A stretch of DNA of 64,000 nucleotides from an uncultured Erysipelotrichaceae bacterium (GCA_934725085.1 CAKVAL010000006.1:1-64000); one strand, 5' to 3'; positions 1 through 10,100 are shown, counted from the first letter of the stretch. Notes: generated by a model not told the origin, from the letters alone. Numbers and translations are program-made.

Positions 1-78
1 TAAATATAATACTTTTAAAAAATGTCCCCTAAGTTATTCCCCTAAAATGTAGACCCCTAACAAGTTTGGATACCCAAC

Positions 79-201
79 TTCTGCCCAAGTTGCGGAGAAG
101 TTGGATTTTGGACTTCCGACCAACTTGGTTCGAGGTTATTTTTTATTCCCGACAAGTTGTCGAGAAGTTAATTTCAGAAATTCTGTCCAACTTGGGCAGA
201 A
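79..201. repeat. Inverted repeat pair, 14-bp perfect arms
   Basis: TTCTGCCCAAGTTG at 79-92 is the exact reverse complement of 188-201. The right arm also sits in its own hyphenated palindrome at 181-201 (TTCTGTCCAA, one base, TTGGGCAGAA). A further pair, CAACTTCT (75-82) and AGAAGTTG (97-104), nests inside. This may be a recombination or replication site, or a mobile-element end. Confidence 0.6.
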
Positions 202-667
202 TTATTTTTTTTTGCAAATTTTTTCCGAAATGCTTCTAAAAACACCTTTCCCGTCGGCTACCATCTGAGGAAAGCCGTGGACAAGATGCGGTTCTCACCG
301 GCTACCACTTGAAGAGAAATCTTTTGCACAGGGTACGAAATCGACTTTTTTTCTGGTGGTATATGAAGAAAGTTTTCAAAAACCCGTTGATAAATCGCTC
401 CTAAATATCCTAACCAATAGAGGGATCTTTTTCTGATTCCATTGAAAACTGCCCTCTGAAATTCCGAATATAGTGAGAGACATTCAGAATCTTGACGGAT
501 AAGTGATGTATCTGCATAATGGTGGTACAACCGAATACCAATGTTCCACCATAGGTCGGTTTTATCCGACACGGTATCGGTACACCGGAAGTACCGAACT
601 GCTCCACCACGCCTTTGGTTCTGTTGGCGGGAGCTGTAGAAAGCAGAACCCCGACTTTGATTTTTCA

Positions 668-750
668 GAGCCGATTACATAGAACATCACTTTGAAGCGA
701 GAGCTATGCTCCCGCCGATTTTTGATGTTTTGTGTAATCGGCTCTTTTTG
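668..750 (+). terminator. Long hairpin with T-run (terminator-like)
   Basis: GAGCCGATTACATAGAACATCA at 668-689 is complementary in 20 of 22 positions to 723-744, with about 33 bases between the arms, and the right arm runs into TTTTTGTTTTG. A second shorter pair, GGCGGGAGC near 624 and GCTCCCGCC near 708, could form an alternative fold. It may be an intrinsic terminator or the folded end of a mobile element. No intact gene upstream on the plus strand needs it. Confidence 0.45.
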
Positions 751-793
751 TTTTGTCATTTTTCCAAAACACCGTTCAGCGCCAAATGCGTGA

Positions 794-1063
794 ACTTGGA
801 AAATCGGCGAAAACGAAATACAGAATCAAGAAGATCAAGTGGAGAATGTTGATCGGTTTATCCGAGTGGCAAAGAAACATCTGTATCTGGGAAAGCTGAC
901 TCCCGATGTGCTGAACGACATGGTACAAGCTGTATATGTTCATGCACCGGACAATTCCAGTGGTCAAAGGATACAAGATGTAGATGTGGACATCAGTTAC
1001 AACTATATCGGCATACTCCCCGCCAATTTACTCTATGACATTATAAACGGAAAGGTGGCATGA
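794..1063 (+). pseudogene. C-terminal fragment of a large serine recombinase (DUF4368 tail)
   Basis: The reading frame opens just after a stop at 791-793. It encodes only the distal end of a transposon-type serine recombinase: the VDRFIRVAKK helix, the LTPDVLNDMVQAVYVHAP segment and the terminal YNYIGIL strand typical of the DUF4368 domain in Tn-type and prophage recombinases. The catalytic resolvase domain, the recombinase domain and the zinc ribbon are absent upstream, so this is a remnant rather than a gene. A GTG at 839 could start translation, but nothing suggests function. A perfect hairpin at 1054-1077 overlaps its stop codon. It shows that an integrative element once occupied or bordered this site. 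Confidence 0.7.
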
Positions 1064-1077
1064 TTACTCATGCCACC
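1054..1077. repeat. Perfect hairpin over the recombinase stop codon
   Basis: GGTGGCATGA (1054-1063) and TCATGCCACC (1068-1077) form a perfect 10-bp stem with a 4-base loop. No T-run follows on the plus strand, so it is a weak terminator candidate, or part of a mobile-element end. Confidence 0.5.
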
Positions 1078-1135
1078 TCCCCGAAAACATTATACTGTTT
1101 TATTGAGCCGCGCCCTTCAATGGTCGTTTTTTATA

Positions 1136-2071
1136 TCAACTCTTCTTAGTCCATCTATTATATTCATCATCAGTAGCTAGTACTGTATGAGTATCGCTTA
1201 TTTGATGATAAGTACCAAGTGTATAATCAACACCCTCCTTTTCCTTATCATAAGTAAGGGCAACTCTAGTCTTCTCCAAAATAGGATTAGGATGAGGAAT
1301 CGCACTCAACAACGATTTAGTATAAGGATGAATTGGATTAAAGAATATCTCATCAGTAGTACCAGTTTCCACAATATGCCCAAGATGCATAACACCAATA
1401 CGATCTGAAATATATTTAACCATACTCAAATCATGGGCAATAAACAAATAAGTAGTACCTAGCTCATCCTGCAAATCCTTCATCATATTAACAACCTGTG
1501 CCTGAATAGAAACATCAAGTGCTGAGATACATTCATCAGCTATCACAAGCTTAGGATTCATAACCAAGGCTCTAGCGATACCAAGTCTTTGTCTTTGACC
1601 ACCAGAGAACTGATGAGGGAAACGTGTTGCTTGTTCCCTAGAAAGACCTACCTTATCTAAAATACGATAAACCTTTTCTTCTAAATCCTTCTTATCCTTA
1701 TAATCCTTATGAATCTCAAGACCCTCCGCAATAATCTGTGAAGCCTTCTTACGAGGATTTAAACAAGCCATTGGATCTTGGAAAATCATCTGCATATTAG
1801 TTCTTAAATACTTCTCAGTTTCCTTATCCATCTTGCCTGAAATATCCTTGCCATCAAAGATAATCTTCCCATCAGTTGGATCATATAAACGAATAATTGA
1901 TCTACCTGTTGTAGACTTACCACTTCCCGATTCACCAACAAGGCCATAGGTCTCGCCCTCATAAATCTTAAAACTAATACCGTCTACTGCCTTAGTTGTA
2001 AAGGTCTTAGAAATGGGGAAATATTGTTTAAGACCATCTACCTCAAGTAATACTTTCTTATTATCTAGCAT
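1136..2071 (-). CDS. oppF: Oligopeptide ABC transporter ATP-binding protein (OppF-type)
   Basis: This is one of two nucleotide-binding subunits that power peptide import at the inner face of the membrane. The Walker A motif GESGSGKS lies at residues 46-53, the ABC signature FSGGQRQR near 155 and a Walker B with LVIADE near 180. The switch motif reads DECISALD, with Cys where most homologues have Pro. At 311 residues it is slightly short. The usual C-terminal Cys-rich tail (CPFxxRC...C) is replaced by an unrelated tail ending in WTKKS. The start is preceded by AAGGAGG and overlaps the end of the upstream oppD by 11 bases. It is the last gene of oppABCDF. Family assignment is firm; substrate range is not visible. 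Confidence 0.9.
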   Translation of the reverse strand: MLDNKKVLLEVDGLKQYFPISKTFTTKAVDGISFKIYEGETYGLVGESGSGKSTTGRSIIRLYDPTDGKIIFDGKDISGKMDKETEKYLRTNMQMIFQDPMACLNPRKKASQIIAEGLEIHKDYKDKKDLEEKVYRILDKVGLSREQATRFPHQFSGGQRQRLGIARALVMNPKLVIADECISALDVSIQAQVVNMMKDLQDELGTTYLFIAHDLSMVKYISDRIGVMHLGHIVETGTTDEIFFNPIHPYTKSLLSAIPHPNPILEKTRVALTYDKEKEGVDYTLGTYHQISDTHTVLATDDEYNRWTKKS

Positions 2072-3164
2072 AATCGGCAGCCTCCTTCTTCATCTTCTCA
2101 ATTCTAATTTTTAAATCAGCTGGCATCTCAACCTTAGGAGCACGAGGATCGCATAACCATGAACAAACACGGTGTTGTCCACCAACATCAAACATAGGTG
2201 GTTCCTCTTCATAATCAATCTTTAAGGCATAAGGATTTCTAGGGGCAAACGCATCACCCTTAATCTTAGTCATTAGGTTAGGTGGGGTACCTGGTATTGC
2301 GAAAAGACGATCAGAATTTGTATCAATATCAGGCATACTAGCCAATAAACCCCAAGTATAAGGGTGACGCGGATCATAGAATATTTCATTGATAGAACCC
2401 TTTTCCACGATTCTACCTGCATACATAACAGCTACATAATCAGCTACCTTAGCTACAACACCTAAATCATGAGTAATATAAATAACTGAAATGTTCTTTT
2501 CATTTTGAAGTCTCTTAATAAGTTCTAGAATCTTAGCCTGAATAGTAACATCAAGTGCAGTTGTAGGCTCATCACAAATTAGAATATCAGGATCACAAGC
2601 TAGGGCAATCGCAATAACTACTCTTTGTCTCATACCACCTGATAATTCATGAGGATACTGTTTAAATCTTTTCTCAGGATTTTCAATCCCTACCTCAGAC
2701 AACAATTCAATAGTCCTTTTTTTAGCTTCCTCTCTACCAATATGTTGATGTTCCAACATGGGCTCCATTATTTGTTTACCAATGGTCATAGTAGGATCCA
2801 AAGAAGTCATTGGATCTTGGAAAACCATAGCAATCTTTTTACCACAGAACTTATATCTAATATCTTTTTGAGACATCTGAACTAAATCAACTGATTGTTC
2901 ATTACCATTTTCATCAGTATAGTTATAAACAATAGAACCTGAATCAATCATGCCATTAGAATCTAGAATACCCATGATAGTCTTAATAGTAACTGACTTA
3001 CCACTACCAGACTCACCTACAATGGCAACTGTTTCACCTTTGAATAAGTCAAAACGAATACCTCTTATCGCATTAACAATTCCATAGTTGGTCTTAAAAG
3101 AAATATTTAAATCTCTAATAGATAAGACACGATCTTTTTTATCACGCTTAAATTTTTCTGACAT
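2061..3164 (-). CDS. oppD: Oligopeptide ABC transporter ATP-binding protein (OppD-type)
   Basis: This is the second ATPase subunit of the first peptide importer. The Walker A motif GESGSGKS lies near residue 51, the signature LSGGMRQR near 174 and the Walker B/switch LICDEPTTALD near 195. The oligopeptide-type C-terminal extension (IPGTPPNL...) is present, but three of the four conserved cysteines of this family tail are changed: the region reads GDAFAPRN and KIDYEEE where Cys is usual, and only the final CSWL cysteine survives. That Cys tail binds an iron-sulfur cluster in characterised relatives, so this copy has probably lost it. The start has an AGGGGG ribosome binding site; the gene lies 10 bases after oppC. 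Confidence 0.92.
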   Translation of the reverse strand: MSEKFKRDKKDRVLSIRDLNISFKTNYGIVNAIRGIRFDLFKGETVAIVGESGSGKSVTIKTIMGILDSNGMIDSGSIVYNYTDENGNEQSVDLVQMSQKDIRYKFCGKKIAMVFQDPMTSLDPTMTIGKQIMEPMLEHQHIGREEAKKRTIELLSEVGIENPEKRFKQYPHELSGGMRQRVVIAIALACDPDILICDEPTTALDVTIQAKILELIKRLQNEKNISVIYITHDLGVVAKVADYVAVMYAGRIVEKGSINEIFYDPRHPYTWGLLASMPDIDTNSDRLFAIPGTPPNLMTKIKGDAFAPRNPYALKIDYEEEPPMFDVGGQHRVCSWLCDPRAPKVEMPADLKIRIEKMKKEAADYAR

Positions 3165-3174
3165 ATTAGACCCC

Positions 3175-4185
3175 CTACTTATTATTCATCTTAGGATCAA
3201 AGGCATCCCTTAGACCATCTGCGAACAAGTTGAAACACAACATCAATAAAGCTAACACGACAACTGGAATCAATAAGATATGAGGGAATGTAGTCATTGA
3301 CTTATATCCATCTGAAACCAAAGAACCAAGAGATGCCAAAGGGGCAGGCACACCTAGTCCTAAGAAAGACAAATATGCTTCCAAGAAGATCGCATTAGGA
3401 ATTGAAAACATACTAGTAACAATAACCTGACCAAAGATATTTGGTAAGATATCATTCACAATCAAAGAAAACTTAGAAGCACCCAAGGTTCTAGAAGCCA
3501 AAACATATTCCTGTTCCTTAACCTTTAAAACCTGAGCTCTAGCAAGTCTTTCCATACCAATCCAACCTGTAATCATAAGTGAAAAGATAATGGAAATAAC
3601 ACCCTGTGGTAGTACTAAACCTAATAGTGTAACTACAACAAGTGTTGGTACACCATTTAAGATTTCCGCAAAACGTTGCATAAACATATCAACCTTACCA
3701 CCAAGGAAACCTGATACAGTACCATATACCATACCAATAAGGATATCGATCACAACAGCCGCAAAGGCAATTAATAATGAAACTCTAGTACCTTCCCAAA
3801 CACGAGTGAATATATCTCTACCCTGAGTATCACTACCAAACCAATAATAAACATTTGCTAAATCACCAGTATATTGACTAACACCCTTGTATTTACCATT
3901 AAAGATACCAATCTTCTCTAACACTGGAATTCTAGGTGTTAAACATTCTTGACCATGGATAATTGACTTATAAGTATGTTCATTCATACCTGGACCAACT
4001 AAGGCAAAAATGATAATTATGATGACAATGATAGCACCCACAAGAGCACCCTTGTTCTTCTTAAAATTACACCAAACATCCTTAGCATATGATGTAGCCT
4101 TATAGTTAGTATCAACTAGTTTCTCATTCTCTTCATGGGCAAAAGTGAAATCATCAGCGCTAAATTCACGATTATAAATAGTCAT
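3175..4185 (-). CDS. oppC: Oligopeptide ABC transporter permease (OppC-type)
   Basis: This is an integral membrane subunit forming half of the peptide translocation pore with OppB. A soluble N-terminus of about 50 residues precedes the first membrane helix (GAIVGAIIVIIIIIFALV region), and five further helices follow. The EAA-type cytoplasmic loop that contacts the ATPase (LARAQVLKVKEQEYVLASRTLGAS) lies near residues 215-240. A long extracytoplasmic loop between helices 1 and 2 (residues about 70-125) is expanded compared with classic OppC. The start is preceded by AAGGAGGG, and its ATG shares one base with the oppB stop codon, indicating translational coupling. Confidence 0.92.
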   Translation of the reverse strand: MTIYNREFSADDFTFAHEENEKLVDTNYKATSYAKDVWCNFKKNKGALVGAIIVIIIIIFALVGPGMNEHTYKSIIHGQECLTPRIPVLEKIGIFNGKYKGVSQYTGDLANVYYWFGSDTQGRDIFTRVWEGTRVSLLIAFAAVVIDILIGMVYGTVSGFLGGKVDMFMQRFAEILNGVPTLVVVTLLGLVLPQGVISIIFSLMITGWIGMERLARAQVLKVKEQEYVLASRTLGASKFSLIVNDILPNIFGQVIVTSMFSIPNAIFLEAYLSFLGLGVPAPLASLGSLVSDGYKSMTTFPHILLIPVVVLALLMLCFNLFADGLRDAFDPKMNNK

Positions 4186-5120
4186 TATTTGCCCTCCTTA
4201 CTAACACGGATTCTAGGATCAATAACTCCATATAAGATATCCACTATAAGCATCATCACAATATACATTGCTGAATAGACAAAGGCACAAGCGATTGTAA
4301 CGTTATAGTCATTTTGTTGAATACCAGAAATCATAAGAGAACCGATACCTGGAATACCAAAGATCTTTTCGATAACACTTGAACCTGTCATCAGATTGAC
4401 AAGAATTGGTCCCATAACCGTAATTACAGGAATCAAAGTATTTCTAAGTGCATGTTTAATTATCATCTTATAGTTCTTAACACCCTTTGATTGAATAAGT
4501 AGGATATAGTCACTACCCAAGACATCAATCATTTCAGATCTTGTAAATCTTGCAATGTTGGCAATTGGTGAAACTGACAAAGCTACTGCAGGTAATACAA
4601 GAGACGCAAAAGGTGTCTTTAGATTATATAGAATTGGAAACCACTTTAACTTATAAGCGATAAAGTAACACAACAACAAGGCACATACATAAGATGGAAC
4701 TGATACACCGATTACAGATATCGCAGAACATAAGTTATCAATCCAAGTATTATGATTAAGTGCTGATAAGATACCAAGTATTAGACCAATGATAGTACCA
4801 ATTACCATAGCCAACAAACCAACTAGAATTGAGATACCAAGACGATCTTTAATCATTGAACTAATTGGGAAGTTCTTATTGATTGCATAAGATACACCCA
4901 AGTCACCTGTTAACATGTTCTTAACATATAGGAAGAACCTGACAATAATTGGTTGATCCAATCCATATTTTGCATATAGTAATGCCCTTTGAGCTTCTGT
5001 TAGTTTTTCATCATTAAATGGTGAACCAGGCATCTTGTCCATTAAGACAAACAATACCAATAGAATTACTAACAGTGTTGCCAGCGACATCATAATTCTT
5101 TTAAATACATATTTTTTCAT
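4185..5120 (-). CDS. oppB: Oligopeptide ABC transporter permease (OppB-type)
   Basis: This is the partner permease of OppC in the first peptide importer. The protein starts MKKYVFKRI, has a first helix at about residues 9-30, then the family segment MPGSPF and DLGVSY in the first periplasmic loop, followed by five more helices. The EAA loop (DVLGSDYILLIQSKGVKNYK) is near 205-225. I chose the ATG at 5120 over the in-frame TTG at 5141 because AAAAGGGG sits at the right distance before 5120, while the upstream codon lies before that site. It ends in VDPRIRVSKEGK, the normal family terminus. Confidence 0.92.
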   Translation of the reverse strand: MKKYVFKRIMMSLATLLVILLVLFVLMDKMPGSPFNDEKLTEAQRALLYAKYGLDQPIIVRFFLYVKNMLTGDLGVSYAINKNFPISSMIKDRLGISILVGLLAMVIGTIIGLILGILSALNHNTWIDNLCSAISVIGVSVPSYVCALLLCYFIAYKLKWFPILYNLKTPFASLVLPAVALSVSPIANIARFTRSEMIDVLGSDYILLIQSKGVKNYKMIIKHALRNTLIPVITVMGPILVNLMTGSSVIEKIFGIPGIGSLMISGIQQNDYNVTIACAFVYSAMYIVMMLIVDILYGVIDPRIRVSKEGK

Positions 5121-5141
5121 ACTTTTTCCCCTTTTAAACAA

Positions 5142-5168
5142 TTAGAGCGATTGTTAAACCGCTCTAAT
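5142..5168 (-). terminator. Intercistronic hairpin between oppA and oppB
   Basis: ATTAGAGCG (5142-5150) pairs perfectly with CGCTCTAAT (5160-5168). On the minus strand no long T-run follows, so it is better read as a partial terminator or a 3' mRNA stabiliser. Either would let the abundant binding protein be made in excess of the permeases. Confidence 0.6.
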
Positions 5169-5193
5169 TATCAGTAAGTTTTTTTAATTTGTT

Positions 5194-6837
5194 TTACTTA
5201 ACAACAATATGACGATAGTTATCAACTGCAGCAGAGTGGAATTCAATACCAGAAATGCTTGGAGAAATTAACATCGCACCACCAGCTTGGAATACAGGAA
5301 CTACACCAGCATCATCTTGAACCAATACTTTCTCAGCTGCCAAGAATTCATTCCATCTTTCAAGAGCACTTACAGTACCTGATTCAGCCTTTTCAATATG
5401 CTCATCATAAGCAGCACTTGAATAACCACCTTGGTTATTAGAAGTATTTGAACTTGTAAACAAATCCATATAAGTTTGAGGATCACCATAGTCAGGACCC
5501 CAACGAGTCAATGCTACATCGAATGTATAAGCTCTTTGTAGAGTTAATCTCTCTTTCTTTGGCTTACCATTTAAGTTAACAGTGAAACCAACTTGTTCTA
5601 AGTAATATTGAATTTGTTCAGCAGCCTTAATTACTGAATCACCCTCATCTGTACCATATAGTAATTCAATAGTTACATCATGACCTAATTCAGCCTTACC
5701 AGCTTCATATAACTTCTTAGCTTCTTCAACGTTGTAGTCAACCAACTTACCATTATCATCACGGAAGTCAGCACCTGTTTCTGGGTTACCAGCTAATTGA
5801 ATTGGAACAATACCTTCAGCAGCAACAGAACCATCATTTAATGCGTTAGCGATAGCTTCTCTATCTAATGCATAAGACATAGCTTGTCTGATATTAACGT
5901 TTTGAAGATCAGTATTTGTAGTATTGTTGTTGATATTTAACAACAAGTAGAATAAGTAACCTTGTAGACGATCTACATAACCTTCTTGACCCTTATTGGC
6001 ATTTACTTGTTCACCAGATAAGATAACTGTTTGAAGATTACCACTTTCATATTCTAGAAGAGATGTTTGAGTATCGGCGATGATACGGAAGACAACATTC
6101 TCAGCACCATTTTTAGCTACATAATTATCATGATCCCAATAAGTATCACTTAAATCGAATTCAAATGAATAACCAGCAGTCCAACCTGTGAAATTATAAG
6201 GACCACAGTTCAATACGTTTTCAACAGATAATGCGTATTGATCACCACAGCTCTCAACAAACTTTTGATTTGCAGGGAAGAATGGTGGGAATGTCATAAG
6301 AGATAGGAAGAAACCAGTAGGCTTAGTTAATGTAACTTCTAGAGTCTTTTCATCAAGAGCTTTAACACCTAAATCTTCTTTAGTTAAGCCACTTTCTGCA
6401 TCATAACAGTTACCATTTACGATATTAGCTGTTTCCATAATCCAGTTATATTCACTTGCGATTTCAGGATCAACTACTCTTTGCCAACCATAGACGAAAT
6501 CTTGTGCTGTAACTGGATCACCATTTGACCAGTTCGCATCATCTCTAATCTTAAATGTATATACTAGACCATCATCACTAACAGTATAGCTTTCAGCTAA
6601 ATCTGGAATAGGATTTTGATTAGCATCTAGTTCCATTAGACCTGCAAGACACATAGTTTGCGCAATAAATGATGTACCATCTGTTGCCACCGCAGTATCC
6701 ATAGAAATAACATCCATAGAAGATACAACAGTTACTGTCTTATTATCAGTATCTGTATCACCAGTATCACCTTCTTGTCCACCGCCACAACCAACTAACA
6801 GTAGCAGCGCAAGAAGTAATGTAAATAACTTTTTCAT
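5194..6837 (-). CDS. oppA: Oligopeptide-binding lipoprotein (OppA-type, SBP family 5)
   Basis: This is the extracellular receptor that captures peptides and delivers them to OppBC. A lipoprotein signal peptide is clear: MKK, a hydrophobic stretch, then the lipobox LVGC with Cys17 and a Gly/Asp-rich linker. The mature protein shows the family 5 signature around residues 75-110 (LAESYTVSDDGLVYTFKIRD, then WSNGDPVTAQDFVYGW), and 547 residues is the usual length. It is the first gene of the operon, behind a strong promoter, and is separated from oppB by a hairpin. Peptide preference cannot be read from sequence. Confidence 0.95.
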   Translation of the reverse strand: MKKLFTLLLALLLLVGCGGGQEGDTGDTDTDNKTVTVVSSMDVISMDTAVATDGTSFIAQTMCLAGLMELDANQNPIPDLAESYTVSDDGLVYTFKIRDDANWSNGDPVTAQDFVYGWQRVVDPEIASEYNWIMETANIVNGNCYDAESGLTKEDLGVKALDEKTLEVTLTKPTGFFLSLMTFPPFFPANQKFVESCGDQYALSVENVLNCGPYNFTGWTAGYSFEFDLSDTYWDHDNYVAKNGAENVVFRIIADTQTSLLEYESGNLQTVILSGEQVNANKGQEGYVDRLQGYLFYLLLNINNNTTNTDLQNVNIRQAMSYALDREAIANALNDGSVAAEGIVPIQLAGNPETGADFRDDNGKLVDYNVEEAKKLYEAGKAELGHDVTIELLYGTDEGDSVIKAAEQIQYYLEQVGFTVNLNGKPKKERLTLQRAYTFDVALTRWGPDYGDPQTYMDLFTSSNTSNNQGGYSSAAYDEHIEKAESGTVSALERWNEFLAAEKVLVQDDAGVVPVFQAGGAMLISPSISGIEFHSAAVDNYRHIVVK

Positions 6838-6865
6838 TTACATGTCCTCCCTTTTTGATGTTTTA

Positions 6866-6894
6866 ATTTTAGTTTCTTTGAAAATATGTGTCAA
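6866..6894 (-). promoter_or_regulatory. Promoter of the first opp operon
   Basis: On the minus strand, TTGACA (6889-6894) is followed after 17 bases by TAAAAT (6866-6871), a near-consensus vegetative promoter about 30 bases upstream of the oppA ATG, with GGGAGGA as ribosome binding site. Confidence 0.75.
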
Positions 6895-7184
6895 TAAAAT
6901 TAGTAAATATTTTCATAGTATACTGAAACAATTTACATTTTTAATAATATCAAAACTGGTAGGTGATTCTTTATTGATAAAGCCTTTAAACGATATATAA
7001 AATAAGAAAGCCACAATATATGCAGCTTTCTTAAATATATTCCTTATTCAAAAGGTGCTTAACAAAACTATTTTTATTTACTGTAATTTCATTAACTGAC
7101 ACAAGTGGTAGCAAAAATGGTATCATCCAAAAATTCTTTTATCCTATTCTTTCAGCAAAATCAATATCCGCAAGTGATTTTCCA
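6895..7184. other. Intergenic gap between the hsd and opp operons
   Basis: This gap holds the hsd terminator (7003-7032) and no gene I can support. A 17-codon minus-strand frame overlaps the end of hsdR (ATG about 7193) but has no family resemblance and is probably chance. Confidence 0.5.
7001..7032 (-). terminator. Rho-independent terminator of the hsd operon
   Basis: TAAGAAAGC (7003-7011) and GCTTTCTTA (7024-7032) form a 9-bp stem with a 12-base loop. On the minus strand it is followed by TTTTATATA. It lies about 150 bases beyond the hsdR stop. Confidence 0.65.
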
Positions 7185-10100
7185 TTAAGCATATGTGTTA
7201 TAAACATATTCATATACATTATGTCTATAAATCGAAATATCATTTTCACTATAAGATTCTGGAAGTTTTGTCCATAGAATATCTCTAATCAAATTATCGA
7301 TACTCGCCTTGGTTTCTTGTTTGTCTTTCCAGTGATCTAACTCACTAATTTTTTCAGTTATTTTGTCATAAAGATCAATGGATACTTCTTTTAGCTTTTT
7401 AATATCGTTTTTACTCAAATTTTCTTTGAAAAGTAAATCATAGAAAGTGAGCTCTTCATCATTGGTGAATCCTTCCCTTATATAGCGCTTTTGTTCTTCG
7501 CTCATTCTATTAGCTAAATCCATCAGTTCTTCAAACGTCTGTTCAATCTTACTACGATCTTGTTCTTCGTTATACGCTTCGATAATTTGTTGATAACGGT
7601 CATAATAATTTACACGATTAGGATTAACGATCATCATCAAAACAATCTGTTGTCTAATAGCTTCTTCCAAATCTCGCATAAACAAATTTCTTTTCTTCAC
7701 TTTAGCAAATTCTTTTCGTAGTAAATCAAAATCTATTCCGCTAATGTCATATCTAAATGAGTTATCAGAGACCATCAAATTTGAACTATCAATTTCAACA
7801 TATTCACTAATAATTGAATTTATTTCAATGGATAAGTCTGTTGTATCAAGATGTCTGCGTTTCTTTTGGATTTCATTATAGATTGCAGAAATTGCTTCAC
7901 ATTCTTTTCTAGTTTTAGCGTCAACATCATCTCTATCAGCATACTTAATCAATCTATTAAGTTCCTGTGCATATGTACTGAAAGTTTTCTTTATCTCCAT
8001 TGTGCCGCACATCGCGTCTGCACCATTTTGTAAATATTCAATTTTGGTGAAATCACTAGCTTCAATTAGTTGCTGTATATCAAAATCATTTTCCATCAAC
8101 AAGGATTTTGTTTTACTAAGCACTTCATTAATTCTATTAATCAATTGTTCCTTATCAATAGTTGGATCTACGCCACCCGTATTAACATTGGCTGTGTAAT
8201 CCGCTAAAGCTTTTCTCAACGCTTTTACTATACCTATATAATCTATGATTAAGCCATTGCTCTTGCCTTCAGATACACGATTAGCACGAGCTATTGTTTG
8301 CATCAAAGTATGAGCCTTTAAAGGCTTATCTAAATATAAGCAAGACAAACATTTTACATTAAATCCTGTTAGCCACATCGCACATACAAAAACAATTCTT
8401 AATGGATTTTCACTATCTTTGAATTCCTTATCAAGTTCTCTCTTTTCCATCTTTTCACGATGATATTTGATATCTAGTTTCCATTTTTTGAAAGTTTTAA
8501 TCTCATTTTGTTCTTGACTTATAACAACAGCCATTTCAGTATCAGACATCCACTTTATCTTTCTTTCGAGTTCTTGTGCCTCTTGTTGACTTAAATGATT
8601 CAATTGTTTCTTTAATGATTCGATTTCATCTTCCCAATATTTTTGAACATAATTGTACATTCTTACACATGTCACTTTATTTAAGCAAACAAACATTGCT
8701 TTTCCACTAGTCCATAAATCTGAATAGTGTTGCACAAAATCTTTTGCAACCTTTTTAAGTCTTGGTTTCGCTGTTAACAAATGAATTTCCTTTTCAAACT
8801 CATGTTCGATCTTTTCACGTCTATCTTCGTCAATATCAGCTTCTTCAATCGCATCTAAGATTTTCTCAGTGATTTCTGGATTATGTAAATCCTTTATTTT
8901 TTTACCACGATTTTCATAATAAAGCGGAACAGTTGCACCATCTTCAACCGCACGTTTAAAGTCATAAATTGATACATAGCCACCAAAAGTACGTGCTGTA
9001 ATATTATCACTACTTAACAACGGTGTTCCTGTAAATCCTAGTCTAGCAGCTGTTGGAAGTAATCTCATCATATTATTGGCATATATTCCATACTGGCTTC
9101 TATGTGCTTCATCCGACATAATAATTACATCATGGTCTGGATAGATAGGCTCTTCTGAAGACTTATTAAATTTTTGAATTAAGGTGAAAATAAAGCTAGG
9201 ATTTCCTTTTAACTTTTCAATCAAATCATCTCCGCTAGAAGCTATAAATTCTCTTGCTTTTGTGTTTCCTAATAAACCACAATTTTCAAAAGTATCACTA
9301 ATCTGTTTGTTTAGGTCATCTCTATCAGTTAAAACAACAAACGTAGGTGATCCTTCAAATTTTCTACGTATCTTTTGAGCCAAGAATACCATTGAATAAC
9401 TTTTACCAGATCCTTGCGTATGCCAAAACACGCCTAATTTACCATTATTAAGTTTTCTATCTTTGTAAGCTTCAACAGCTTCATTAACGCCAAGATATTG
9501 GTGGTTACGAGCAAGTATTTTACTTATTTTTCCATCAGAATGATCATATAGTATAAAATTTTCTAACAAATCTATAAAGTTCTCTTTTTTGCATACACCT
9601 CTAAGCATCGTCTCTAAAGCAACATTCCCAGTATCGGTTTCAGCCAATCTCTTCCATTCATGAAAGAACTCATATTTGCTTCCCAATGTTCCGATTTTCG
9701 CTTCTACACCATTAGAAAAAATAATAAAAGCATTGTAGTAGAACAAATGAGGAACGGTGTCTAAATAATCAGTATAATTGTCATCATATGCATCTTGAAC
9801 ATCGACAGTTGTCTTTTTAAGTTCGATAAAAAGCAATGGAATGCCATTTACAAAACCAACAATATCCGTTCTTCTTCGGTATAATTCACTATGTATTTTT
9901 AATTCTTTAACAGCTAAAAACTCATTGTTATTGACATTCTTAAAATCAATTAGAGAAACTTTTCTCTTTTCTGTTTGACCATCAGGCTTTCTAACTGTTA
10001 CATCAATTCCATCTTTGATTAATTTATATTTTTCTTCATTTATTTGTAATAGAGAAGACGTTGAAAGATGCGTTTCAAAAGTTGACTGAGCTTCAAGAAT

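Larger units (their letters stand above)
1..838. other. Structured non-coding stretch, likely mobile-element edge
   Basis: No convincing gene lies here. The base composition is richer in G+C than the downstream operons. Three short CCCCTAA motifs occur at 26-32, 39-45 and 54-60. Several inverted repeats built on the word CAACTT/AAGTTG fill 63-201. A near repeat of the phrase CGGCTACCA occurs at about 265 and 299. A long inverted repeat lies at 668-744. Open frames on the minus strand are short, overlap one another and resemble no family I know. Together with the recombinase tail that follows, this looks like the decayed end of an integrative element; that is inference. Confidence 0.5.

Noticed and set aside
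258..759. Overlapping minus-strand open frames of 65-104 residues
   Set aside because: They overlap each other in different frames, match no family I know and lie over inverted repeats; probably chance or remnants.
7142..7193. 17-codon minus-strand frame overlapping the hsdR end
   Set aside because: No ribosome binding site of its own and no recognisable family; likely chance.
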